The notes beneath the pieces are model-generated. The model was not told the origin of the DNA and did no database searches. It saw only the letters and a list, made by a program, of their open reading frames with translations. This document shows, one piece after another, positions 8,057-16,546 of a DNA stretch of 64,000 bases. Location of the stretch: the NCBI GenBank assembly GCA_020633315.1, contig JACKDV010000017.1:1-64000 (forward strand). The letters are read 5' to 3'. Position 1 is the stretch's first letter. Each line of letters starts with the position of its first letter. The position numbers and the translations under genes are program-made. The DNA comes from Myxococcales bacterium (GTDB lineage Bacteria > Myxococcota_A > Polyangia > Nannocystales > Nannocystaceae).

Positions 8057-9432
8057 GCCGCGGGGCGATCCGCCTGCTGGCCACGGCCTGCCTGCTCACC
8101 TGTGCTCCGGCCCCGCGCTCGGTCGCGGTCGAGCGCGCCACGGCGGTGTCGAGCCCCGCGTCGCTGGTGATGGCCCGGGCGCAGCCGAGGCGCGACGCGC
8201 TCGAGCGACCGCGTCGGGTCGAGCCGGTGCCCGGCTCTCGCGTCGCCGCGCCGGCGCTTCGTTCGAGCTCTACCGCGCAGACCTCCCGCCCGCGCCCGGC
8301 CGCGGGCGAGCCGGTGCTGGCGGATGTGGGGCCTGCCCCGGGCCCTGCTGCGGACGAGCCGGTGCTGGCGGACGCGCTCCCTCCCGCCTCCGCCGAGCCT
8401 CCGCCGTCGCGCAAGGACTCGCTCGAGATGACCTTCGTGGGCGACGTGATCTTCGGCCGCTATCGCGAGGACGGCTACGACCCGATCCCCGAGGAGGGCC
8501 AGCCCGTGTTCGAGGAGGTGGCTGCGTTGATGCGCTCCGATCTGCTGGTGGGCAACCTCGAGACCCCGCTGGTCGACGCGCTGCCCGAGCGCACGGTCGA
8601 GGGCGCGTCGTACAGCTTCGGGGCCGACGCCACGCTCGCCCGCTTCCTGGTCCACGGCGGCTTCGATGCGATGAGCCTGGCCAACAACCACGCCTACGAC
8701 CTGGGCGGCAGCGGGGTGGAGCAGACCCCGGAGATCCTCGCCCGGCTCGGGGTGGTGCCGCTGGGCTCGGCGCGAGCCGAGGCGCCCCTGCGGGTGGAGA
8801 CCGTCGAGCGCGAGGGCTGGCGGGTGGGCTTCGTGGCGGTCACCACCGTCAGCAACGTGGATGCGCTGGTCGGGGTGCCGCCGCTGCCCCGGGTGGAGTT
8901 GGGCGAGCTCGCCGAGCGGCTGTCCGGGCTGGTGGAGGACGCCCGGGCCTCCCACGACCTGGTGGTGGTGCTGGTGCACTGGGGGGACGAGTACGCCGAC
9001 GAGCCCTCATGGGCGCAGCGACGGGCCGCCTTCACGCTGGTGGAGGCGGGCGCCGACCTGGTGATCGGCCACCACCCCCACGTGCTCCAGGGCGTGGAGC
9101 GCCATGGTCACGGCGTGATCGCCTACTCGCTGGGCAACTTCCTGTTCGAGAACGTCAAGGACGTGCCGCGCCAGACGGGGGTGCTGCGCACCCGCTTCGA
9201 CGCGCGCGGCTGCCTGGAGGCGGTCGTCTTCCACCCCGCCTTCGTCAAGAGCGTGCCCACCAAGCACCCCGCGCCCGCGGTGGGCCACATGGGGGGCAAG
9301 GTCAAGGAGCGGATGCAGGCGCTGTCGCGACCGCTGGGGCAGGGCTGGCGCGACGAGGGGGACGACCTGGTGCTCGAGGGTCTGGGCTGCTCAGGATCGC
9401 GAGGGCCGGCTCCAGCTCCGCGCATCCCTTGA
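8053..9432 (+). CDS. CapA/PgsA-family metallophosphoesterase-like lipoprotein
   Basis: 459 residues from a GTG that overlaps the upstream stop. A short signal (LLATACLLTC) is followed by ~90 residues of Ala/Pro/Arg linker containing two near-identical GEPVLADV / DEPVLADA units. The catalytic fold of the PGA_cap family is complete: TFVGDVIFGR, LLVGNLETPLV, AMSLANNHAYD, VLVHWGDEY and VIGHHPHVLQ followed by YSLGNFLFE. In other bacteria such proteins take part in poly-gamma-glutamate or capsule handling; there is no capB/capC neighbour here, so the substrate is open. The C-terminal 43 codons overlap the oppositely oriented dihydrouridine synthase gene. Confidence 0.85.
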   Translation: MSRGAIRLLATACLLTCAPAPRSVAVERATAVSSPASLVMARAQPRRDALERPRRVEPVPGSRVAAPALRSSSTAQTSRPRPAAGEPVLADVGPAPGPAADEPVLADALPPASAEPPPSRKDSLEMTFVGDVIFGRYREDGYDPIPEEGQPVFEEVAALMRSDLLVGNLETPLVDALPERTVEGASYSFGADATLARFLVHGGFDAMSLANNHAYDLGGSGVEQTPEILARLGVVPLGSARAEAPLRVETVEREGWRVGFVAVTTVSNVDALVGVPPLPRVELGELAERLSGLVEDARASHDLVVVLVHWGDEYADEPSWAQRRAAFTLVEAGADLVIGHHPHVLQGVERHGHGVIAYSLGNFLFENVKDVPRQTGVLRTRFDARGCLEAVVFHPAFVKSVPTKHPAPAVGHMGGKVKERMQALSRPLGQGWRDEGDDLVLEGLGCSGSRGPAPAPRIP

Positions 9433-10405
9433 TCGCCTGGAACAGCGCGTCGACCTCGGCGAAGGCGGGCGCGCCCAGCCGCAGCCACTGCTTGAGCCGG
9501 CCCAGCGCCGCGCGCTCGGGGGCGCCCCCCGCCTGCATGCGCGCCACGTACTCGTGCAGCAGCTCGCGGTAGCGCGGGGGATCGAGCTCGGGCTCGGCGT
9601 GGCCCCGGGCCTGGCGGAACAGCCACGGGCGGCCCATCGAGCCGCGGCCGATCATGAACGCATGGCAGCCGCTCTGCTCGGCGCAGCGCCGCAGGTCGTC
9701 CACGGTGCACAGGTCGCCGTTGGCCACCACGGGGAAGCGCGTGGCCTCGCGGGCCTTGGCCAGCGCGGCCCAGTCCACCGGCGGACGGTAGAGCTGCAGG
9801 CGCGTGCGGGCGTGCACGGTCAGCCAGCTCCCGCCGCCGGCCTCGGCCGCGCGGGCGATCTCGGCGAGCCGCTCCGAGCCGTCCCAGCCCAGGCGGATCT
9901 TCACCGACACCGGGCGATCCAGAGGCACCGCGCGACGCACCGCGGACACGATGGCCTCCACGCGCTGGGGCGTCTTGAGGATCGTCGCGCCGCCGTCGTG
10001 GTCGTTGACCGTCTTGGCGGGGCAGCCGAAGTTGATGTCGATGCCGGGGGCGCCCAGCTCCGCCGCCAGGGCGGCGCTTCGGGCCATGGGCTCGGGCTCG
10101 CCGCCCAGCAGCTGCACGAACACCTCCACGCCCGCGCGGGTGCGGCCGCCGTGGTCGAGCTCGGGGCAGTGGCGGCGCAGCACCTGGGGCTGCACGCGGT
10201 CCCGGGTGACCCGCACGAACTCGGAGACGCACAGGCTGATCCCGCTTCGGCCCTCGCCCAGATCGGTGAGCAGGTCGCGGTAGACCCAGTCGGTCACCCC
10301 GTCCATGGGGGCCAGCGCGAGGAACAGCCCCGGGGCGTCGGGACGGGGGGCCACCCGCTCGCGGCGGGCCCATGCCGCCTCGAACGCGGAGCCGGCCGAG
10401 CTCAC
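9302..10405 (-). CDS. dusC: tRNA-dihydrouridine synthase, DusC-like
   Basis: 367 residues from a GTG at 10405 that overlaps the stop of the upstream gene. FMN-dependent reduction of uridine in the tRNA D-loop is the family reaction. The barrel signatures are present: LALAPMDGVTDW, EFVRVT, VFVQLLGG, INFGCPAKTVN (with the catalytic Cys), SVKIRLGWD, LTVHARTR, VVANGDL and MIGRGSMGRPW. GCPAKTVN followed by GGATILK is the DusC style rather than DusA or DusB. The last ~40 residues are Pro/Ala/Arg-rich and lie opposite the end of the capA-like gene, so the authentic protein may end earlier or the tail may be unstructured. Confidence 0.87.
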   Translation of the reverse strand: MSSAGSAFEAAWARRERVAPRPDAPGLFLALAPMDGVTDWVYRDLLTDLGEGRSGISLCVSEFVRVTRDRVQPQVLRRHCPELDHGGRTRAGVEVFVQLLGGEPEPMARSAALAAELGAPGIDINFGCPAKTVNDHDGGATILKTPQRVEAIVSAVRRAVPLDRPVSVKIRLGWDGSERLAEIARAAEAGGGSWLTVHARTRLQLYRPPVDWAALAKAREATRFPVVANGDLCTVDDLRRCAEQSGCHAFMIGRGSMGRPWLFRQARGHAEPELDPPRYRELLHEYVARMQAGGAPERAALGRLKQWLRLGAPAFAEVDALFQAIKGCAELEPALAILSSPDPRAPGRPPRRASPAPAVATAPASAP

Positions 10406-10737
10406 GGATCCGAGTCCTCCGGCTCCTCCGAGTCCTCCGGCCCCTCCGGCAGAGCGAGCTCGAGCTGGCGATCGAGCGCGTCGGACCACGGCAGGAACAG
10501 CATCTCGTAGGTGCGCACGCGCTCGACCTCGCCCATGGGATCGCGGCGCCGCACCTTGCGACACACGAAGCCGCTCGGGGTGAGCCGTCGCAGCCCGAGC
10601 AGCGACCACAGCTCGTGCTCGACCACCTCGGCCCCGTAGCCGCGACCCTCGAGCTCGTCCACGATGCGGCCCATGGTCGCGCCCATGGGGGCAGCGGCCT
10701 CGGCCAGCTCGAGGATGGCTTCCGCGAGGGGGGACAT
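10402..10737 (-). CDS. Small conserved-looking protein upstream of the dihydrouridine synthase gene
   Basis: 111 residues, not recognised. The first two thirds look like a small helical, winged-helix-type domain (SPLAEAILELAEAA, GRIVDELEGRGY, VVEHELWSLLGL), ending in basic KVRRRD, and the tail is a Glu/Asp/Pro run. It has no signal peptide or membrane span. Its TGA overlaps the GTG of the dihydrouridine synthase gene (TCAC at 10402-10405 on the plus strand), so the two are almost certainly one operon and translationally coupled. A link to RNA binding or modification would be a guess from context only. Confidence 0.65.
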   Translation of the reverse strand: MSPLAEAILELAEAAAPMGATMGRIVDELEGRGYGAEVVEHELWSLLGLRRLTPSGFVCRKVRRRDPMGEVERVRTYEMLFLPWSDALDRQLELALPEGPEDSEEPEDSDP

Positions 10738-10798
10738 GAGGGGCGCAGCATGGCCCGTCGCGCAGCCGGGGACAAGGGCCGGCCCGGGGCGCCGCTGC

Positions 10799-11333
10799 TC
10801 AAGGCACGAAGCTGGGATCGTTGGTGATCACCACGCGGCTGACCGCGGCCACGAAGCCGACGCCGTCGATCGACACCGAGTCGTCACCCGCCTCGCGGTT
10901 GGTCAGCCGAAAGTGGTGGGGACCCGCGGCCAGCGTGCGGCGAAACTCCGAGGGGATGCAGAACTGGCTGCCGCGCACCGAGACCCACGCCCACGCCGCC
11001 CACCAGGGTGGCCTCGATCATCTGGCAGCCGTACCACCGTGCGTGAGCGAGTCGCCCGAGGAGTCGCCGTCGCCGGTGCTGGTGAGGGGGGCTGCCTCGT
11101 CGCCGGAGCCGGTGGCATCACCGTCGGCGGTGCTGGAGCTCGCGGCGTCGCTGGCCGCGGTGTCGTCGGTGGTGACCGAGCTCGAGCCGCTGGCGCTGCC
11201 CGGCTGGGCGCCGCTTCCCCCCCTGTCCCGACGATTGCAGACCGCAGGCGGCGCCGACGAGGAGCAGGGCGAGCGAGCGTCCCGTGGCCCCCTGCGACCG
11301 CACGCCGAGGCGGATGCCCATCCGGTCTCGCAT
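10799..11333 (-). pseudogene. Lipoprotein gene broken by several frameshifts
   Basis: The start codon (ATG at 11331-11333) opens a lipoprotein signal, SLALLLVGAAC. The frame is lost near a run of seven C at 11217-11223 (G7 in the gene): before it SSGQGG, after it, in another frame, SGSSSVTTDDTAASD, a typical linker. A second shift lies near 11025-11035 (linker ending SLTHG, then WYGCQMIEATLVGG in a new frame) and a third near 11000, entering VSVRGSQFCIPSEF and running to NDPSFVP and a TGA at 10799-10801. The end resembles carbohydrate-binding-like modules found at the ends of bacterial lipoproteins. Either this is a decaying gene or the assembly has indel errors here. Confidence 0.7.
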
Positions 11334-11425
11334 CGGCTCCGCAGGGTAACACGGGGCCCGTGTGGCGAGGCGCGGCCGCGGGCGGGGCGGTCCCGCGCGA
11401 CTGGACGAGTCGCGCTCGGACCCCG

Positions 11426-12841
11426 ATGATCGTCGCACCGATGTCGAAGCGCTTCCCGGGCGCCCACGCGCCGTGGACGAGCGTGGCCCCCCTGGCCGCG
11501 TGGCTGCTCGCCTGTGGTGGATCGTCGCTGGACGAGCGCACGCCCTCGAGCCCCGCGGGCACCGACACCGGCACCGACTCGCTGCCGCCGCTCGACACCG
11601 GTGCGGGATCCTCGTCGTCGGGGGGCCCCGACGACGAGCCGGAGCCCACGGGGCCGCTGCTGTGCGCGCCGGGCTGTCGGATGATCCCGAGCGTGGACTG
11701 GGCCTACGAGGGCGCGCCCGATCCGATGGAGCTCGAGCCGGGGACGCACTGGATCCCGGCGCTGCTGCGGGAGCCCGACGGCGGGATCACGGTGGCCGAG
11801 CAGCGCCGCAGCTGGGCCACCCTGCATCGCCTGGATCCCGCGGGCACCCTGCAGTGGAACCGTGCGCTGCCGCTGCCCTGCGACCTGTGCGAGCTGGGCG
11901 ACCTGAGCCGCCACCCCTCGGGCGATCTGCTGCTGGGGGCGGCGGGCCACGTGATCGACGGCGAGCTCGCCTTGCTCGCCGCGCGCTACGATCCGCAGGC
12001 CGACGTCGTGGTGTGGTCCCGCGCGCTGCCGCTGGCTCCGCTCGACGGCGCCACCAGCCGCAGCGGCAGCATCGTGGCCGTCTCGGATGCCGAGGTGGTG
12101 CAGCTCGTGCTCGAGGGCATCCCGGAGCTCCCCTCGAACCAGAGCGCCGAGGTGGTGGTCTACGGGCTGGGGGGTGAGGTGCTCGAGCGTGTGGTGCTGG
12201 GCGTGCAGACCCTCCAGACGCGGCGCTGGCCCCTGCTCGCGCGGCCCAGCCCCCAGGGTGACCTCGCGGTGGCGCTGCCGCGGGGCACCGACTCGTCGCC
12301 CTACGGGCAGCTCGCCCGCATGGAGGCGCCGCTGTGGATCTTCTTGGGCGCGCTGTCGCGACCCGAGCCGCTCGACGATCTCGAGGTGGACGAGCGTGAT
12401 CACCTGCTGACCCTCAGCCACGCCTTCGACGGCGATCACACCTACCTGCTGCTCGACGATCGGGCCGAGCTCGAGCCCGAGGCGCGCTGGGTGGCCACGC
12501 TGGCGATCGAGAGCACCGCCGAGAGCCGGGCCGATCTCGCCCGCGGTCCCGATGGCGATCTGTACACGGCGGTGCGGGTCACTCGGCAGGTGGAGCTGCC
12601 GCCCGATCCCGACGCGGAGGACGAGCCGGGCCCGCAGGCCGAGCCGCTGGTGGGGCTGTCGCTGGCGCGCTGGACCTCGCAGGGCGAGCTGCGCTGGTCG
12701 ACCACCGTGCTGATGGACGTGGCGGAGGGACCCCGGCCGGTGGCCCTCGAGGTCGACGAGGACGAGGGCCTGCTGGTCGCCACCGTCGCCGGGGGGCGGC
12801 TGCGAGCCGAGCGCTGGGAGCAGCGCTGCGAGTGCGAGTGA
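11426..12841 (+). CDS. Propeller-like lipoprotein, first of three tandem paralogues
   Basis: 471 residues from the ATG at 11426 (ATG 11441 is equally possible). Signal LAAWLLACGG, then a Ser/Thr/Gly/Asp linker, then CAPGC. The body is built of repeated beta-strand blades with WATLHRLDPAGTLQW, LPCDLC, RHPSGDLLL and LARWTSQGELRWS, in the manner of PQQ-like/beta-propeller lipoproteins. It ends RWEQRCECE. The six Cys after the lipid Cys (CxxxC, CxxC, CxC at the very end) recur in the next two genes, which follow at 3 nt and 44 nt. Function unknown; a surface ligand-binding or structural role fits the architecture. Confidence 0.78.
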   Translation: MIVAPMSKRFPGAHAPWTSVAPLAAWLLACGGSSLDERTPSSPAGTDTGTDSLPPLDTGAGSSSSGGPDDEPEPTGPLLCAPGCRMIPSVDWAYEGAPDPMELEPGTHWIPALLREPDGGITVAEQRRSWATLHRLDPAGTLQWNRALPLPCDLCELGDLSRHPSGDLLLGAAGHVIDGELALLAARYDPQADVVVWSRALPLAPLDGATSRSGSIVAVSDAEVVQLVLEGIPELPSNQSAEVVVYGLGGEVLERVVLGVQTLQTRRWPLLARPSPQGDLAVALPRGTDSSPYGQLARMEAPLWIFLGALSRPEPLDDLEVDERDHLLTLSHAFDGDHTYLLLDDRAELEPEARWVATLAIESTAESRADLARGPDGDLYTAVRVTRQVELPPDPDAEDEPGPQAEPLVGLSLARWTSQGELRWSTTVLMDVAEGPRPVALEVDEDEGLLVATVAGGRLRAERWEQRCECE

Positions 12842-12844
12842 GCC

Positions 12845-14161
12845 ATGGCCCTCGTGCGCCCCGCCCTCGTGTCCTCGCTCGTCGCCGCGCTGGCGATGCT
12901 CGGCCCGCTCGCGTGTCGCGACGGCACCTCGCTCGATCTCCAGGCGGAGTCGGGCACGGAGCCGAGCGGCTCGTCCTCGACCACCGCCATGCCCGAGGAC
13001 ACCTCGGCTCCCGAGGACGGCCCACCGGTGTGCGAGCCCGGGTGCGAGCCGGTGCTGGTCTCCACCTGGATCCACGAGGGCGAGGCGGGCGACCAGGTGG
13101 CCTCCGCCATGGCGCGGGCGCAGGACGGCGCGCTGCTGGTGGCGGTGCGTCGAGCCGCGGGGGGCGTCCGCCTGGTCCGCCTGGAGCCCGACGGCACGCT
13201 CGCGTGGTCGATCGCGCCGCAGCTTCCCTGTGGGGCCTGCGTGCCGACCGACCTCGTCATCCACCCCTCGGGCGATCTGCTGCTGAGCGCGACCGCCGTG
13301 CCCACCGTGGAGCCCCCGGCTGCGGTGCTGGCCCGGGTGCGGGCCGACGGCAGCGGGCTCGTCTGGACCCGCGAGCTGCTGCTCTACGAGGGCAGCACCA
13401 CGATCTCGCGGGCGGGGCGGCTGGCGGTGCACGACGACGATCGCATCGTGTTCGTGCAGCTCGAGGGCTTCTCGACCAGCGAGCTGCTGGTGCTGCGCGA
13501 GCTGGGGGCCGACGGGACCACCCGGGTGCGCCGCAACCTGCTCGCACAGACGGGCTCGATGTCCGGCTGGCCGCTGCTGGTCGCGGCCGGGCCCCAGGGC
13601 GACGTGGTGCTGGCCTACCCGTGGTGGAACGAGGAGGATGACCCCGAGGCCCCGCGGCTGCAGGGGCTGACCTCGCGGCACCTGCCTCCCACCTACGAGG
13701 CCATCAGCTCGATCCCCTTGGCGCTGGCCCTCGACGAGCTGGCGATCGACTCGATCGGTCGCCGTCTCGAGCTGGCCCGCAGCGCCGACGCCGAGACCAG
13801 CACCCTGCTGCTGTCCAGCCGCAGCGCCTCCGACCCCGAGGGCTGGAGCCGCTCGCTGCCCCTGGTGACCACCTCGAGCACTCGCCCCGCGCTCGCGATC
13901 GGGAGCGGTGACGAGGTCTACGTGGCCGCCCGCACCACCCCCCGCGCCGTCGACGATCGCTACTTCGTGGTCGAGCTCGCGGCGGCGCGCTGGTCGGCCC
14001 AGGGGGAGCTGCAGTGGCAGGCATCGACCCCGCTGGACATGGTCGCCACCGACGATCCGCTCGAGCTGGTGGTGGACGACGACGACGGCCTGGTGATCGC
14101 GACGGTGGTGCAGGGGAGCCTCCGCGTGATCCGCTACGAGCAGGCATGCGCATGCGAGTGA
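12845..14161 (+). CDS. Propeller-like lipoprotein, second tandem paralogue
   Basis: 438 residues. Starts 3 nt after the stop of its paralogue. Signal ALAMLGPLACRDG; short linker; then CEPGC, LVRLEPDGTLAWS, LPCGAC, VIHPSGDLLLS, AARWSAQGELQWQ and the terminal QACACE. The order and spacing of Cys pairs match the first paralogue closely, and the first and last blades show the strongest similarity while the centre differs. This suggests the two ends of the propeller are pinned by disulphides (inference). No catalytic motif is visible. Confidence 0.78.
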   Translation: MALVRPALVSSLVAALAMLGPLACRDGTSLDLQAESGTEPSGSSSTTAMPEDTSAPEDGPPVCEPGCEPVLVSTWIHEGEAGDQVASAMARAQDGALLVAVRRAAGGVRLVRLEPDGTLAWSIAPQLPCGACVPTDLVIHPSGDLLLSATAVPTVEPPAAVLARVRADGSGLVWTRELLLYEGSTTISRAGRLAVHDDDRIVFVQLEGFSTSELLVLRELGADGTTRVRRNLLAQTGSMSGWPLLVAAGPQGDVVLAYPWWNEEDDPEAPRLQGLTSRHLPPTYEAISSIPLALALDELAIDSIGRRLELARSADAETSTLLLSSRSASDPEGWSRSLPLVTTSSTRPALAIGSGDEVYVAARTTPRAVDDRYFVVELAAARWSAQGELQWQASTPLDMVATDDPLELVVDDDDGLVIATVVQGSLRVIRYEQACACE

Positions 14162-14205
14162 GCAGGGCTGGACCGCGGCGGCGCCGGGGTCGATCATGGC
14201 CGGCG

Positions 14206-15612
14206 ATGGCGAGGCTCGTGCGCACGGCGGCCGGCGTGGCGGCGGGGCTGCTGCTCGCCGGCTGTGGTGAGCTGGTGTCCCTCGACGCGCCCTCGCCCGA
14301 GGGCACCAGCGGCGGCTCTATGCAGACCGGGGCCGACGCGGTCACGGGCCCTGGCTCGGTCGGCTCGATGGACGCGTCGACGGGCTCGGACGACGACGGC
14401 GACGAGCTGCCCGGCCCCGATCTCCCCGTCGATCCGCCGGCGGTCTGCGGGCCCGGCTGCGAGCTCGAGCTGCCGCGGCAGTGGGTGTGGCGGGGGCTCG
14501 ACGAGCCGCCGGGACGGGAGCCGCCGCCCCACGTGTTCTCGGCGATCACCGAGACGGGGCGCGACCTGTTCGTCGCCGAGCAGCGGGGCAACCAGGCCTG
14601 GATCAACAGCCTCGACGACGACAGCGGCGAGCTGCGCTGGAGCGATCGGCTCTCGCTGGTCTGCGACTGTCAGGTGATCGACCTCGCGCCGTCGCCCTTC
14701 GGGGGCGTGGCCTTCAGCGCCGAGTCCATCCCCGACAGCTCGCCCATCGTGGTGGTGGGCCTGCTGCCGCCCTGGAGCGCCGCGGTCGAGTGGTGGGACT
14801 ACGCCTTTCCCTATCCCATCGGGGAGCGACCGGTGCGGGTGGGCTCGGTGCTGCCGCTGTCGGCCGTGTTCGGGGCCATCGGCGCGGCCGGGGTCCTGTT
14901 CATCCAGCCCGATCCCACCTCCTCGCGCCCCGAGCAGGAGGACGTCAAGCTCCACCTCTCCGATGGCTTCAACAGCTTCGAGGTGGTGGTCGACACCCAG
15001 CGGGTGACCGACGGCGGCACGCCGCCGCTGGGGGTGTCGGTGGGCAACGATCAGCTCGCGGTGGCCTTCCCCGCCTTCACCGGCGAGCAAGAGCAGGGGT
15101 ACGCGGTCTGGCTCGACGAGCTGTCGCTCTATGCGGCCGACGCCCAGCGCCTCCCCGGGCTCCCCGACGGCGTGGCGGTCGCGCCCGGGGGCGGGCTGCT
15201 CGTGCTCAGCCACGCGGTGCCCGAGCCGGGCTGGGTCGAGCTGCAGCTCGGCCACCGGCGCGCCGACGTCCCGCCGCAGTGGGAGGTGGTGCGCCGGATC
15301 CAGACCGATGTCGTGGGGCCCGCTCGCCTGGTCATGCACCCCTCGGGTTGGGTGGCCGTGGCGGTGGTGGTGACCCGGGAGCACGACGGCCAGCCGCAGC
15401 GGAGCGTGGAGGTGCTGGCCTTCCTCCCCGACGACGGCCGGCTGCTGTGGCGCGAGACCGTGCCGCTGGCCGCCGAGCAGGGGCTGGGGCTGAGCGCGCT
15501 GCCCGACGGCGGCATCGTGCTCGCCACCACCATCGGCGACCGGGTGCACGTGGAGAAGCGCCGCCCCACCTGCGCGTGCGAGGAGCCCACCGACGACGCG
15601 CCGTGGTGGTAG
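14206..15612 (+). CDS. Propeller-like lipoprotein, third tandem paralogue
   Basis: 468 residues from ATG 14206, which gives a compact signal (GVAAGLLLAGC). A GTG at 14158 overlapping the previous stop is in frame and would add 16 mostly Arg residues. After a Ser/Asp/Gly linker come CGPGC, ISSLD-like blade motifs (SLDDDSGELRWSD), LVCDC, LPDDGRLLWRE and TCACEE near the end, followed by a ten-residue acidic/Trp tail. It is the most diverged of the three but keeps all three Cys pairs. Probably co-transcribed with the two upstream copies. Confidence 0.76.
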   Translation: MARLVRTAAGVAAGLLLAGCGELVSLDAPSPEGTSGGSMQTGADAVTGPGSVGSMDASTGSDDDGDELPGPDLPVDPPAVCGPGCELELPRQWVWRGLDEPPGREPPPHVFSAITETGRDLFVAEQRGNQAWINSLDDDSGELRWSDRLSLVCDCQVIDLAPSPFGGVAFSAESIPDSSPIVVVGLLPPWSAAVEWWDYAFPYPIGERPVRVGSVLPLSAVFGAIGAAGVLFIQPDPTSSRPEQEDVKLHLSDGFNSFEVVVDTQRVTDGGTPPLGVSVGNDQLAVAFPAFTGEQEQGYAVWLDELSLYAADAQRLPGLPDGVAVAPGGGLLVLSHAVPEPGWVELQLGHRRADVPPQWEVVRRIQTDVVGPARLVMHPSGWVAVAVVVTREHDGQPQRSVEVLAFLPDDGRLLWRETVPLAAEQGLGLSALPDGGIVLATTIGDRVHVEKRRPTCACEEPTDDAPWW

Positions 15613-15623
15613 GATCCCCGCGC

Positions 15624-15986
15624 GTGAGCGACCACGATCCGGCGGGGGCTCGCCCCGACTTCGAGGGCCTCGAGGCCTGGTGCCGCGAGTCTCGCTCGTG
15701 GCGGATCGCCTCGGCGACGGTGCTGCTGCTGGTGGGCCTCGGCGCGAGCGCGTGGGCCGTGTCGAGCGGTCAGGCCCAGCTCGACCCGCCCACCCCGCTG
15801 CTGTTCGGGGTGGTGCTGGCCGCGACCAGCCTGCTGCCCCTGGCCCAGGCGCTCGAGCGCTCCGACTGGCTGCGCCTCGTCGCGGCGCTGCGCGGGCGGT
15901 GGGAGGCCGAGGACGACCCCGACGCCCGACGACGGGTGGCGGCGGGCCTGGAGCGGTGGATCGAACGCCTGGGGGGAAGCCGATGA
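15624..15986 (+). CDS. Small two-span membrane protein
   Basis: 120 residues from a GTG 11 nt after the preceding stop. Two hydrophobic spans (ASATVLLLVGLGASAWAV and LLFGVVLAATSLLPLAQAL) sit between a polar N-terminus and a basic, amphipathic C-terminus (DARRRVAAGLERWIERL). No family recognised. Its stop overlaps the next start as ATGA at 15983-15986, so it is coupled to the coiled-coil membrane protein and the pair probably forms a complex. Confidence 0.65.
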   Translation: MSDHDPAGARPDFEGLEAWCRESRSWRIASATVLLLVGLGASAWAVSSGQAQLDPPTPLLFGVVLAATSLLPLAQALERSDWLRLVAALRGRWEAEDDPDARRRVAAGLERWIERLGGSR

Positions 15987-16513
15987 GCGAGCTCGAGCAG
16001 CGCCTGGCCCGGATCGAGGCCGCATCCCGTCGTCGTACCCTGGTGGTGACGGTGCTGCTGCTCGGCACCACCTTCGCCGTGCTCTACCTCTCCACCGTGG
16101 CCGTGACCACGGCTCGGCGCGAGCGCGACGAGGCGGTGGCGGCCAAGCGGGACGCCGCGCAGGGCCGGCAGCGCGCCATCGACAGCCTGCACGCGGTCAA
16201 CGAGGACAGCGAGCAGCGCGAGCAGGCCGCGGGCATGATGCACGAGGAGGCGGTCAAGCTCGGCTCGCAGCAGCGAGCGCAGGAGCAGGAGATCGATCGC
16301 CTGCGTCGCGCTCGCGATCGCCTGCTCGACGCCATCGAGAAGGGGCGCGGCAGCGAGGCCGCGGTGAGCGTGATGCTCGAACTGGTCGAGCGCCACCAGG
16401 CCGCGCAAGAGACCGCCGCCGCGCGCAAGTGGCTGGACCGCGCGCTGCGGCTCGCGCCCGACGACGCGCTCGCCAAGGAGCTCGACGCCCAGCTCGGCGG
16501 CGGCGGGGGCTGA
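15983..16513 (+). CDS. Membrane-anchored coiled-coil protein
   Basis: 176 residues. One membrane span near the N-terminus (VVTVLLLGTTFAVLYLSTVAV) is preceded by an RRR motif, so most of the protein should face outwards. From about residue 45 to 125 it is a charged heptad-rich coiled coil (RRERDEAVAAKRDA, QQRAQEQEIDRLRRARDRL). The end (ARKWLDRALRLAPDDALAKELDAQL) looks like one TPR-type helical hairpin. Overlaps the upstream membrane protein gene by 4 nt. Function unknown. Confidence 0.65.
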   Translation: MSELEQRLARIEAASRRRTLVVTVLLLGTTFAVLYLSTVAVTTARRERDEAVAAKRDAAQGRQRAIDSLHAVNEDSEQREQAAGMMHEEAVKLGSQQRAQEQEIDRLRRARDRLLDAIEKGRGSEAAVSVMLELVERHQAAQETAAARKWLDRALRLAPDDALAKELDAQLGGGGG

Positions 16514-16546
16514 GGCCCGTCGCCACCGCCACCGGGCGGGTCCTCC

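Noticed and set aside
11018..14197. Minus-strand open frame of over 1000 codons opposite the lipoprotein array
   Set aside because: Its product is a His/Arg/Gly/Gln-rich mixture without motifs. It mirrors the strong codon bias of the real plus-strand genes. Only its last ~60 codons matter, as part of the frameshifted lipoprotein gene.
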